From: Bradyrhizobium cajani
GTDB taxonomy: Bacteria > Pseudomonadota > Alphaproteobacteria > Rhizobiales > Xanthobacteraceae
Length of the DNA stretch: 64,000 nt
Direction: 5' to 3'
NCBI RefSeq assembly: GCF_009759665.1
Contig: NZ_WQNE01000028.1
Coordinates: forward strand, 58,962 to 122,961
A model generated the notes under the pieces. That model searched no databases. It was given only the letters and a program-made list of their open reading frames with translations, and was not told the origin of the DNA. How positions within the stretch are numbered: the first letter of the stretch is position 1; the number at the start of each line of letters is the position of its first letter. Positions 7,232-18,555 of the stretch are shown here, piece after piece. The position numbers were made by a program, and so were the translations under genes.

Positions 7232-7284
7232 TGGCCCCAGCTCCAATGCCCCCCAAATATCCCCGCGAGCTGGGGCCATTTTTT
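7232..7284 (+). terminator. strong plus-strand terminator with a long loop
   Basis: TGGCCCCAGCTC (7232-7243) pairs perfectly with GAGCTGGGGCCA (7267-7278), followed at once by TTTTTT. No coding gene was recognised upstream on the plus strand, so the transcript it ends may be an RNA of unknown kind starting after about 7080. Confidence 0.65.
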
Positions 7285-7356
7285 CTGGAGGCCTTAGGCA
7301 GGCATCGCGCGTCCATCGCCGAAACTCGCCCATGTGCTATCGGGATGGCAGTAGGT

Positions 7357-7395
7357 GCCCCGCCAGCCGAAAGGCCGGTGGGGCGTTTGCTTGTC
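7357..7395 (+). terminator. hairpin with T-rich tail
   Basis: GCCCCGCC-A-GCC-GAAA-GGC-C-GGTGGGGC forms a long stem with a GAAA tetraloop, then GTTTGCTTGTC. It is the second terminator-like hairpin within 120 bp and lies just upstream of the 46-bp palindrome. Confidence 0.45.
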
Positions 7396-7417
7396 TGTGT
7401 CTGAGCAACCATGCCGA

Positions 7418-7463
7418 TCGCCAAGCAATATGCTTAGCATATGCTAAGCATATTGCTTGGCGA
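7418..7463. repeat. perfect 46-bp palindrome upstream of the P63C gene
   Basis: TCGCCAAGCAATATGCTTAG CAT and its exact reverse complement meet at 7440/7441 with no mismatch and no loop. Each arm itself contains a small palindrome (ATGCTTAGCAT). It ends 39 bases before the start codon of the P63C gene. It could be an operator, a recombinase site or a cruciform-forming element. Confidence 0.9.
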
Positions 7464-7502
7464 CTTTCCCTGTGCTATATGTCAAGCATCAGGAGGATGA
7501 GC

Positions 7503-8609
7503 ATGGACGAGGATCGCTTTAGCGAGGCTGGTAAGAAGGGCGGCGAGGCTCGCGCAGCAGCGCTGACTGACGATGAACGTAGTGACATTGCGCGGAAAGC
7601 TGCCGCTGCGAGATGGAATAAGACGCCTCCGGAGCCGGAAGAATCCGTCGAGCGCGATACGGAAGAAGTGCTCGAGCCCGTGCCCGCGATGCCGATCGCC
7701 AGATGGCGCGGGAGCCTCAACATCGTGGGGCTTGAGGTGCCTTGTTACGTTCTCGACGATGGCCGCAAGATCATTGGCCGCACATCCGCTACCGAACTTC
7801 TGACTGGCATTAAGGGGGGCGGAGCGCTCGAGAAATACATTGCCGTTCGAGCGCTAGAACCTTTTATAAACAAGGACTTAGTTCTCGAGAGATTTGTGCC
7901 GTTCCGGCTGCTGGAAGTCGAGGGGCTTGAGCGGGCGGTAAAGGGATTGCCCGCCGATCTCATGATTGACGTCTGCCAAGGTTTTGTGGCTGCGCTTCAA
8001 TCGTCCCTAGACCCATCCCGAGACTCGAGCCAGCCGAAACTGACCGACCGCCAGATGCAGATGGCGATGAAGGCAAGCATATTTCTGTCTGCTTGCGCGA
8101 AAGTCGGCCTCGAGGCGCTGATCGATGAAGCCACTGGCTATCAGTACGAGCGCGCAGAAGATGCGCTCCAGGTAAAGTTGCGAGCCTTCATAGCAGATGA
8201 ATTGCGAGCTTGGGAGAAGACATTCCCCGATGAGCTATGGGTTGAATTTGGTCGGCTGACGGGCTGGCAGGGAAGCCTCAACAGCCGTCCAAAGTGGTGG
8301 GGCAAACTGGTTATTGAGTTGATCTATGACACGCTTGATCCAGATGTTGCGGAATATCTGAAGAACAATAGACCGCCGCCGGGAGTGCGCTGGCATCGCC
8401 AACTGACGGAGAATATCGGCGTGAGAGCGTTGGTTTCTCGCTGCTACGAAGTGATCGGCATGGCGAAGGAATGCCATGATATGAGGGAGTTGCGAGATAA
8501 GGTTGCGCGCCACTATGGCCGGCAGGTTGTGCAATTCTCGCTGTCGCTTCCGCCGCCCTCGAGTGCGGGTGAAACGCCAACCACGAAGCCGCCTTGGCGT
8601 CGCATCTGA
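7503..8609 (+). CDS. P63C-domain protein
   Basis: AGGAGG six bases before ATG 7503 decides the start over the ATG at 7497. The 368-residue protein begins with a K-K-G-G-E-A-R-A-A-A-L-T-D-D-E-R motif, ending A-A-A-A-R-W-N, that is often found at the N-terminus of this family. The C-terminal half carries the P63C signature: D-E-A-T-G-Y-Q, L-R-A-W-E-K-T-F-P-D-E, a G-W...P-K-W-W-G-K block, Y-D-T-L-D-P-D-V and R-W-H-R-Q-L-T-E-N-I-G. P63C proteins occur in phages and accessory regions and have no settled function. Base composition and the flanking IS-like element point to transfer. A bidirectional terminator follows. Confidence 0.8.
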   Translation: MDEDRFSEAGKKGGEARAAALTDDERSDIARKAAAARWNKTPPEPEESVERDTEEVLEPVPAMPIARWRGSLNIVGLEVPCYVLDDGRKIIGRTSATELLTGIKGGGALEKYIAVRALEPFINKDLVLERFVPFRLLEVEGLERAVKGLPADLMIDVCQGFVAALQSSLDPSRDSSQPKLTDRQMQMAMKASIFLSACAKVGLEALIDEATGYQYERAEDALQVKLRAFIADELRAWEKTFPDELWVEFGRLTGWQGSLNSRPKWWGKLVIELIYDTLDPDVAEYLKNNRPPPGVRWHRQLTENIGVRALVSRCYEVIGMAKECHDMRELRDKVARHYGRQVVQFSLSLPPPSSAGETPTTKPPWRRI

Positions 8610-8618
8610 AATGAAAGA

Positions 8619-8650
8619 GGCCGCCAACTGAGGCGGCCCCTTCTTGTTGT
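8619..8650. terminator. bidirectional terminator between convergent genes
   Basis: GGCCGCC (8619-8625) pairs with GGCGGCC (8632-8638). The plus strand continues CCTTCTTGTTGTT and the minus strand TCTTTCATTT, so it can serve both the P63C gene and the convergent gene at 8651. Confidence 0.65.
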
Positions 8651-8950
8651 TCAGTTGGATGCGGTCTCGTTAGTAGGCTGCCAGCCCGCTTCTTCAACCG
8701 CCTTTGCCAGATCAAGAGCGTTACGAAGCCTGATTGCTTCGGGATGCCCCATTTCTGAGAAGGCCGTAATGGCAGCCGCCACATCCAGCCAACGTAGATT
8801 TACCCCGAAGTCGCTCGTGCGCTCGTACCCGCGCCCGAAGTGTAGAAAGTTGACCCGCACCTGTTTGTGGGCAGGCTCCGTATTGTCGATCTTATAGAAT
8901 TCGTTGCGCGACTTTGCCTTGTAGCTTTTTCCGTATCGAAGCAGTTCCAC
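8651..8950 (-). CDS. hypothetical protein with GTG start, 99 aa
   Basis: The start codon is GTG at 8950 with GGAGG five bases upstream. The product has a basic N-terminus (ELLRYGKSYKAKSRNEFYKI), a G-R-G-Y-E-R-T-S-D-F-G-V-N-L-R-W centre and an alanine-rich helical C-terminus (AAAITAFSEMGHPEAIRLRN). There is no signal or membrane segment. It is convergent with the P63C gene and likely part of the same accessory patch. The function is not recognised. Confidence 0.6.
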   Translation of the reverse strand: MELLRYGKSYKAKSRNEFYKIDNTEPAHKQVRVNFLHFGRGYERTSDFGVNLRWLDVAAAITAFSEMGHPEAIRLRNALDLAKAVEEAGWQPTNETASN

Positions 8951-9015
8951 GCTCGCCTCCGCGATTGATTAACGAATAGTAAGTCATGGCGAGACGGGTT
9001 CCGTTCAAGTCAAAC

Positions 9016-9048
9016 TAGGCCACGGAGGCTGGAAACAGGACAGCACCC
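9016..9048. repeat. GGACA-rich direct repeat, copy C
   Basis: These 33 bases match 11171-11203 at 25 positions without gaps (TAGG-C-CACGGAGG ... GGACAG-C-ACCC). This copy lies two bases outside the left end of the IS1595-like element; the partner copy lies 65 bases beyond the right end. Confidence 0.5.
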
Positions 9049-9120
9049 CGGATATATACCCTCTAGACATGTAGAACATTCCGGGGTAAGAGATGTATAT
9101 TCTCCGGAGAGGTTGTACCC

Positions 9121-9999
9121 ATGGCCCAGAAGCCCTCAAAAATTCGAGAGTTTCAGAAGCGTTTCCCGGACGAAGATAGCTGCCTGACCCACCTGATGCG
9201 GACTCGGTTTGGCGAACGGTTCACCTGCTTCAAGTGCCAGAAGGAGGCAACCTATTTCCGCGTGAAAGCGCGCCGCTCGTTCGAGTGCGAACACTGCGGC
9301 TATCAGGTCTATCCGACCGCTGGCACGCCGTTTGAGAAGACCCGCACCAGCCTCCGTGACTGGTTCTACGTCATGTTCCTGTTCTGCGAGACGCGGAACG
9401 GCGTGGCGGCCAAGGAAGTCGAGCGCCAGCTAGGCGTGACCTACAAGACCGCGTGGCGCATGTGCCACCTGATCCGCCTCTACATGGGCTATGTCGATGG
9501 CGACGCTCCGATGGGCGGCCCCGGTAAGGCCGTCGAAGTGGACGAGACGTTCATTGGCGGCAAGGACAAGCAGGGCAAGGACGACAAAGCGATTGTCATG
9601 GGCATCGTTGAGCGGGGCGGTGATGTTGTGACCCGAGTCGTGCAGGCTCGCTCCAAGTCCCATATCGTTCCGCACATCGTGCGCTTCGTGAGGGATGGCT
9701 CTCGCGTCCACACTGACGAGGCGTCAAACTTCAAGCTGCTGAAAGAGAAATACGGCTACGATCACGAAGCCGTCGATCATTCTGCCAAAGAATATGTGCG
9801 CGGCGACGTTCACACCAACTCAATCGAGACGTTCTAGTCTCAGGTGAAGCGCGGGATCAACGGGACCTACGTTTGGGTTTCGAAGAAGCACTTGCAGCTT
9901 TACCTTCGCGAGTTCGAGTATCGCCATAACTTGCGCCGCCAGCCTGCATTGATGTTCGAGCTTTTGTTGCAGGCTTTTCCCTGGGTACGGGTTGAGTGA
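9121..9999 (+). pseudogene. IS1595-family transposase interrupted by an amber stop
   Basis: The frame from ATG 9121 has an N-terminal zinc ribbon (C-F-K-C ... C-E-H-C), the first catalytic Asp in V-D-E-T-F-I-G-G-K, the second in H-T-D-E-A-S-N-F, and H-T-N-S-I-E near the end, as in IS1595-family DDE transposases. At 9835-9837 TAG replaces the codon where the family has Trp in the N-S-I-E-x-F-W-S context. The same frame then continues intact (Q-V-K-R-G-I-N-G-T-Y-V-W-V-S-K-K) to TGA at 9997-9999, giving a would-be 292-residue protein. One base change (TGG to TAG) explains the break. The element is therefore probably immobile unless the stop is suppressed or supplied in trans. Confidence 0.8.
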
Positions 10000-10019
10000 T
10001 CATCGCCTGCAATAATTGG

Positions 10020-11015
10020 TCAAAGCGCCTGTTCCAAACGTTTTTTGCCATCTTCTATTTTCCTTTCAACCAAGGAATGTATTTGTTGGCATGCCGCTAC
10101 ATATTTTTGAAATCCAGTACCAAGGTCTGCCATCACGGCGGACATTCGCTGGGTCGCAACCGTCAGATCATGGGTCACTCCTACATATCGCTGGACCATC
10201 GAGTCTACTGTGTTTCGCTGTATTTGCAGGCCTTCTCCAACCGCAACGATGTTCGTATGCACCGATATGCGGAGATTCTCTAAGACGTTTATATCTTCCT
10301 GTGTCCGCGGATCAGCGCGATCGACAAATGGCATTGTGCATTCCAGGTAGACTGGAACCAAGGCGCGTATGATGTCAGAAAATTCAGCTACCCGATCTGA
10401 ATATGCATCGAGATGGCCAGCCAAAATTTTTACGGCCTCTCGCTTTTTTGAAGAATCCTTCGCCGAACTAATGCGTTTGCTGCTCTTTTCAGTAAGCTTC
10501 GTCAGCTCGTTGGTTCTCGCGGTTAGTAAATCAAAGATAATCTTGACGTCATCGATTGCTCGTTGAGAGTCAGCTTCGTGATCCAAAAAGCCGCGCTGCA
10601 TTAGGCCTTTAGGAAACAAGTATCGTTCCTCAAGTATGACGATCATCTTGTCTTTTTTCGGCCTGTCTCTGCCGGATTCTATACCCTCCAATTTGTCTGC
10701 GCGTGCTTTCTGGGCTTCGAAAAGTACGACGGGTTCGTTTAGCAGCCTGACAAGAAAGGCCACCATCCAAGTAACAACGAATGCGCCCAACGCGCCGATG
10801 AACGTATCGATAATCGGCCAGCCAGTCGTCATCTCGGAGAACCCGAGTCGCTTGGCCAGTGTCGGGGAGAATGCGCCAAAAAGCCCGATAATCGCGGTAC
10901 CAAATGCCGAGATGGCGGGGTTCCCAAACACCCACTGCCAGTCATTTGCGAATGTCGAATTGCCTCCGGCCGCCGTCCGGACGCAGCGCCACCAGAAACC
11001 GAAAAATCGACGCAT
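10020..11015 (-). CDS. membrane-anchored coiled-coil protein, probable transposon passenger
   Basis: GGAGG six bases before ATG 11015 marks the start. The 331-residue protein has two membrane segments (about residues 31-53 and 68-90) and then a roughly 230-residue cytoplasmic region rich in charged residues and long helices, including A-R-T-N-E-L-T-K-L-T-E-K-S-S-K-R and a C-terminal V-E-R-K-I-E-D-G-K-K-R-L-E. It has no catalytic motif I recognise. It lies between the inverted ends of the IS1595-like element, opposite to the transposase, and its codon use is less GC-rich than the neighbours. A phage-exclusion or other host-defence role is possible but unsupported. Confidence 0.65.
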   Translation of the reverse strand: MRRFFGFWWRCVRTAAGGNSTFANDWQWVFGNPAISAFGTAIIGLFGAFSPTLAKRLGFSEMTTGWPIIDTFIGALGAFVVTWMVAFLVRLLNEPVVLFEAQKARADKLEGIESGRDRPKKDKMIVILEERYLFPKGLMQRGFLDHEADSQRAIDDVKIIFDLLTARTNELTKLTEKSSKRISSAKDSSKKREAVKILAGHLDAYSDRVAEFSDIIRALVPVYLECTMPFVDRADPRTQEDINVLENLRISVHTNIVAVGEGLQIQRNTVDSMVQRYVGVTHDLTVATQRMSAVMADLGTGFQKYVAACQQIHSLVERKIEDGKKRLEQAL

Positions 11016-11143
11016 ATCTGCCTCCGCCCCAAACTTACTCTAGGGATAGTTGTGGCAGACGAAGATGTACCTGATCTAGAGTACATGTTCTAAGGGTATA
11101 TATATCTTTCAGCCTAGTCTGTTCGAGCTATGCCTGCCGAGAA

Positions 11144-11203
11144 CAAATTAGGACAATCTGAAATTCAACTTAGGACACGGAGGGTTAAATACGGACAGTA
11201 CCC
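11144..11203. repeat. GGACA-rich direct repeat, copy B, next to the recA promoter
   Basis: AATTAGGACAATCTG, AATTCAACTTAGGACACGG and AAATACGGACAGTACCC form three GGACA boxes at 11151, 11173 and 11192. The layout matches 6270-6328, and the right part matches 9016-9048. The copy ends 12 bases before the recA SOS box. Confidence 0.5.
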
Positions 11204-11215
11204 GACCCTCGAAAA

Positions 11216-11230
11216 GAACGTATTGCGAAC
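11216..11230 (+). promoter_or_regulatory. LexA (SOS) box of recA
   Basis: GAAC-GTATTGC-GAAC matches the alphaproteobacterial LexA operator GAAC-N7-GAAC exactly. It lies 92 bases before the recA start. A third GAAC follows three bases later. Confidence 0.85.
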
Positions 11231-11322
11231 CTAGAACAAATGGGGTACATTGCTTTTATCGCCGGCCCGCCTCTCAATCGTTTGTCCCCCTAGCGAATCC
11301 TCGCCATAAGGAGCACGACCCA

Positions 11323-12411
<1,089 letters not shown>

Positions 12412-12413
12412 GC

Positions 12414-12477
12414 TTCAGGTTGTTGTTTGAGCATGATCTGATCGGAAAACCGCTGCACACTTTTCCGGATCATGCTC
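12414..12477. repeat. palindromic repeat, copy 2
   Basis: GAGCATGATC...CGGAAAA...TTTTCCGGATCATGCTC (12429-12477) is the second half of the repeat at 5188-5288. Homology to the linker of that repeat (GCTTTAGGTTGCTGTTTGAG) reaches back to the recA stop. Confidence 0.75.
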
Positions 12478-12569
12478 CAGAGTTTTCGCGAGGAGCGGGC
12501 GCTGAGGACGTTGAGTTGCCGACGTCTTCGGCGCCCGCTTCGTTTTTGGGTGGGGCGGGCGCGTTCGCG

Positions 12570-13574
12570 ATGAAGCGTATAATCCTGACCAGTTCGTCCG
12601 GTGTTGGTCTTGCCCATGCGGATCGCGCCGACATGGTGGTCCCGTTTATTTTTCGTTTTGTGTCGGGGCCGCTTCCGTCGGCTGAACACCTCAACGGCTA
12701 TCTCTGCGGACGCGGGCCCAGGATTTACGAGGAGGTTTGCTGGTCTGATTGTGTCCGCCAATTGCCCTATGTGAGGCGCGAGGATCGGTGCGGTGCATTG
12801 CTCTGGTTCTGCGAGGCTTACGGGGTCGAGCTCATCGAACTGTGGTTCGACCCTGAACCAAATAGTCAACTGCAGTTGATCTGGATCCTCGACTACCTGC
12901 GTTCCGAGCCATCCGTCGCGGAGAGTCTGAGATTGCGACGTGTCGATTTCGAATTGCGCGGAGCAGATCCCGCGGGGCTCCGTCATCGTGACGTGCGTGA
13001 GCTCGATGTTGCGGAGAGCGACCTGGAGATCGCCAGCATGGCCTGGGAGGCCTACCGCGCGCCGACGCCCGAACTCTGTTTCGGCCTGCTCGACAGGCCG
13101 CTCGGCAAGCTGTGTTTCCTGAAACCGGCGATGGAAGACCTGCTCGCGGAGCTGCCGTCACCGACAACGGGGCTGGGAGCGACCGAGACGCGGCTTCTCG
13201 AACTGATCGCGCGAGGACACGATCGTACCGATGAGCTGTTTCGGCCGGGCGCGCTTGGAACGCGCGTGTTCGATCAGTGGGAGTTGGGCGCGCTGCTCGA
13301 AGGGCTCGCATCCGGTCCGGCGCCGGCGATTGCGGGGCTGGATGGCAAGCTCGCGACGCTCGATCCGGACAATGCGCGCGGTCGTAACGCGGCCTTCCGC
13401 CGGAGCCGGCTGTCACTGACGGCGTTTGGCCAAGCGGCTCTGGCAGGCCGCGAGGATTTCCGTCGGCACAACCCGATTCGTCGCTGGTGGGGCGGCACGC
13501 TTCTCACCAACGAACGGCTCTGGCGGTGGGATGCGCAAAGTCGTTCGCTGGTGGCGGACTGTAGGGTGGGTTAG
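12570..13574 (+). CDS. hypothetical protein resembling DUF1835-type proteins
   Basis: This 334-residue cytoplasmic protein has no signal or membrane segment. Features such as V-E-L-I-E-L-W-F-D-P-E-P-N-S-Q-L-Q-L, a P-T-P segment, L-P-S-P-T-T-G-L-G-A-T-E-T-R-L-L-E and a W-R-W-D ending recall DUF1835/DUF3658-like proteins, but the assignment is by eye only. The start is uncertain because no good ribosome site precedes ATG 12570. The last residues C-R-V-G and the stop are encoded by the beginning of the repeat GTAGGGTGGGTTAG, so the original C-terminus has probably been altered by repeat insertion. Confidence 0.55.
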   Translation: MKRIILTSSSGVGLAHADRADMVVPFIFRFVSGPLPSAEHLNGYLCGRGPRIYEEVCWSDCVRQLPYVRREDRCGALLWFCEAYGVELIELWFDPEPNSQLQLIWILDYLRSEPSVAESLRLRRVDFELRGADPAGLRHRDVRELDVAESDLEIASMAWEAYRAPTPELCFGLLDRPLGKLCFLKPAMEDLLAELPSPTTGLGATETRLLELIARGHDRTDELFRPGALGTRVFDQWELGALLEGLASGPAPAIAGLDGKLATLDPDNARGRNAAFRRSRLSLTAFGQAALAGREDFRRHNPIRRWWGGTLLTNERLWRWDAQSRSLVADCRVG

Positions 13575-13675
13575 CGCAGCGTAACCCACCTCTTCTGTTT
13601 CTGAGGCGACAGACGTGGTGGGTTACGCCCAGCGGACTGCGGTTTGCGCAGTCGCAGGGCTAACCCACCCTACGA
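13562..13675. repeat. long inverted repeat GTAGGGTGGGTTAG...CTAACCCACCCTAC
   Basis: The outer arms GTAGGGTGGGTTAG (from 13562) and CTAACCCACCCTAC (to 13674) are exact inverted repeats, with a second pair GTAACCCACC / GGTGGGTTAC inside. A relative with GTAGGGTGGGCAAAG arms is at 27643-27735. It lies between the convergent genes at 12570 and gcvP. Confidence 0.8.
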
Positions 13676-13680
13676 ATCCG

Positions 13681-16548
<2,868 letters not shown>

Positions 16549-16567
16549 CGCTTGCTCCATTGTTCTC

Positions 16568-16936
16568 TCAGGCCGTGTGTGCCTTGTAGGCGGCTTCGTC
16601 CATGAGGCCGCCGAGCTCGCTCTTGTCGGCAATCTTGATCTTGAAGAACCAGGCCGCGCCTTGCGCATCCGAATTCACCAGCGCGGGCTCGCTGGCGAGC
16701 GCGGCGTTGGTCTCGAGCACTTCGCCTGAGATCGGCGCGTAGACGTCGGAGGCGGCCTTCACCGATTCCACCACGGCGGCGGCTTCCGCCTTCTTCAGCG
16801 TGCGGCCGATCTTGGGCAGTTCGACGAACACGACGTCGCCGAGCTGGGACTGCGCGTAGTCGGTGATCCCTACGGTGGCGACGTCGCCCTCGATGGCCAG
16901 CCATTCATGGTCGGAGGTGTACAGCGTCGTGGTCAT
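16568..16936 (-). CDS. gcvH: glycine cleavage system H protein
   Basis: This 122-residue lipoyl carrier shuttles the aminomethyl group between P and T proteins. The lipoylated residue is K60 in V-V-E-S-V-K-A-A-S-D. The length and the opening H-E-W are standard for the family. It lies 10 bases downstream of gcvT and 20 bases upstream of gcvP in one operon. Confidence 0.96.
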   Translation of the reverse strand: MTTTLYTSDHEWLAIEGDVATVGITDYAQSQLGDVVFVELPKIGRTLKKAEAAAVVESVKAASDVYAPISGEVLETNAALASEPALVNSDAQGAAWFFKIKIADKSELGGLMDEAAYKAHTA

Positions 16937-16946
16937 TGTCGAGTCC

Positions 16947-18098
16947 TCAGCGTTTGTAGGTGTTTTTCACGAAGGGCATGGCGGCGACTTGAACGGCCAG
17001 GCGCTGGCCGCGCACTTCGGCGAAGAGTTTTGTGCCGAGCGCGCTCGATGCGGTGGGCACATAGCCCATCGCGACCGGTGCATTCAGGCTCGGGCCGAAC
17101 CCGCCCGAGGTGACCTTTCCGATCGGCTCGCCTGCGGCCGCGTCCGCAAACAGCAGCGCGCCCTCGCGCACCGGCGCGCGGCCCTCGGCGCGCAGGCCGA
17201 TGCGGCGGCGGGATGCGCCGTGATCGAAGTGAGCGAGGATTCTATCTGCGCCGGGAAAGCCGCCGGCGCGCGCCCCGCCCGTGCGGCGGCTCTTCTGCAC
17301 CGACCATTCCAGCGCGGCTTCAACCGGCGTGGTCTCGGTGTCGATGTCGTGGCCGTAGAGGCAGAGTCCGGCTTCCAGCCGCAGGCTGTCGCGGGCGCCC
17401 AGGCCGATCGGCATCACGTCCGGGTTTTCGAGCAGCGTCTTTGCGAGGCGTTCGGCGTCGGCGGCAGCGACCGAGATCTCGAATCCGTCCTCGCCGGTGT
17501 AGCCCGAGCGCGAGACGAAACAGGCGAGGCCGGCAACCTCGTGCGGGCCGGCGTCCATGAACTTCATGGCCGGCGCCGCTGCACAGAATTTCGCCAGCAC
17601 CGCTTCCGCCTTCGGGCCCTGGAGCGCGATCAGCGCCCGGCCTTCCAGCTGCTCGATGACGCAGTCGTCCGAGAGGTGGGCGCGTAGATGCGCCTCGTCG
17701 GCGTCCTTGCAGGCGGCGTTGACGACCAGGAACAGGTGATCGCCGAAATTGGCGACCATCAGGTCGTCCAGGATGCCGCCATCAACATTGGTGAACTGGG
17801 CGTAGCGCTGCCGTCCCGGCGCAATCGCCACGATATCCTGCGGCACCAGCCGCTCCAGTGCGCGGGCAGCGTCGTCGACCTTGCCCGACTTGGGCCGGAG
17901 CGCGAGCTGGCCCATGTGGGAGACGTCGAACAGGCCCGCCGAGGCGCGCGTATGGAGGTGTTCCTTCAGTACGCCCGCGGGATATTGCACCGGCATGTCA
18001 TAGCCGGCGAACGGCACCATCTTGCCGCCAAGGGACACGTGCAGGGCGTGGAGCGGGGTATGTCGGAGGGAATCTTGGTCGTCGCGCGCTAGCATCAT
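16947..18098 (-). CDS. gcvT: aminomethyltransferase, T protein of glycine cleavage
   Basis: The roughly 383-residue T protein releases ammonia from the H-protein intermediate and makes 5,10-methylene-tetrahydrofolate. The N-terminal L-H-A-L-H-V, P-F-A-G-Y-D-M-P-V-Q-Y and F-D-V-S-H-M-G-Q motifs and the C-terminal barrel are intact. Two ATGs at 18098 and 18095 follow GAGGG; the frame is open further to 18140 without a ribosome site. It is the first gene of gcvTHP and is preceded by a tandem glycine riboswitch. Confidence 0.94.
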   Translation of the reverse strand: MMLARDDQDSLRHTPLHALHVSLGGKMVPFAGYDMPVQYPAGVLKEHLHTRASAGLFDVSHMGQLALRPKSGKVDDAARALERLVPQDIVAIAPGRQRYAQFTNVDGGILDDLMVANFGDHLFLVVNAACKDADEAHLRAHLSDDCVIEQLEGRALIALQGPKAEAVLAKFCAAAPAMKFMDAGPHEVAGLACFVSRSGYTGEDGFEISVAAADAERLAKTLLENPDVMPIGLGARDSLRLEAGLCLYGHDIDTETTPVEAALEWSVQKSRRTGGARAGGFPGADRILAHFDHGASRRRIGLRAEGRAPVREGALLFADAAAGEPIGKVTSGGFGPSLNAPVAMGYVPTASSALGTKLFAEVRGQRLAVQVAAMPFVKNTYKR

Positions 18099-18154
18099 GG
18101 GGCCCTCGGCGGTTCCCCAGAGACGATTCCCTGGGAGCAACCAGTCGAAGCCCC

Positions 18155-18321
18155 ATCTGTCGCTGTGCCTGAGAGTATTATCCCGTCGGCGGGTGCCACC
18201 CAGGCTTTCGAGCCCGTCGGCGCCTCTTTCCAGATGTCGTCAAAGCCACGCGGTCCTTTTGCCTGAGAGTTTCCGGGGCGGTTGCTCCTTCGGCGCCGGC
18301 TGCCTAAAGCCGGTCTCTCCC
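18155..18321 (-). promoter_or_regulatory. tandem glycine riboswitch of gcvTHP
   Basis: On the minus strand the first aptamer shows GGGAGAG, CCGAAGGAGCAA and AACTCTCAGGCAAAAGGACC. After a short linker the second shows TCTGGAAAGAGGC, a CGCCGACGGG stem and TACTCTCAGGCA. Two ACTCTCAGGCA core motifs 110 bases apart are diagnostic of the two-aptamer glycine riboswitch. It normally switches glycine cleavage on when glycine is plentiful. Confidence 0.93.
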
Positions 18322-18555
18322 GACGTGGCCGTACGATATAGATGGGTACAGACCACAGGCTGGCCAAGCCTGTCAACGCGAGGTTTACGCCTTATCAACC
18401 GGATTGAGCGCCTGCGGCAACCCTCTGATCTCTCTGCACAGTTTCTGGACAGCGAAGCTGGCCTTGTCTAAAAGCGCTGTGGCCCGCAGATATCAGCCTG
18501 AATGTTCTGGTTGGATGGCTAGAACGCGGGTCCAAGCACACCCGATTGGATGAAC

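Larger units (their letters stand above)
9051..11106. mobile_element. IS1595-like element with a passenger gene
   Basis: The left end reads GATATATACCCTCTAGACAT (9051-9070) and the right end, read inward on the minus strand from 11106, GATATATATACCCTTAGAAC; both continue with ATGTA, forming imperfect inverted repeats. If the element proper starts at CCC, both flanks are TATATA-rich and could hide an 8-bp target duplication. Inside are a transposase with an amber stop and a divergent-family membrane gene in the opposite orientation. IS1595-family elements with passenger genes are known; the exact termini here are inferred by eye. Confidence 0.55.

Noticed and set aside
6890..7333. 147-codon minus-strand frame in the hairpin-rich gap
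   Set aside because: It crosses two terminator-like hairpins, has no ribosome site and shows no recognisable domain.
7098..7502. N-terminal extension of the P63C gene by 135 codons
   Set aside because: The extension would translate the terminator hairpins and the 46-bp palindrome, and AGGAGG is correctly placed for ATG 7503.
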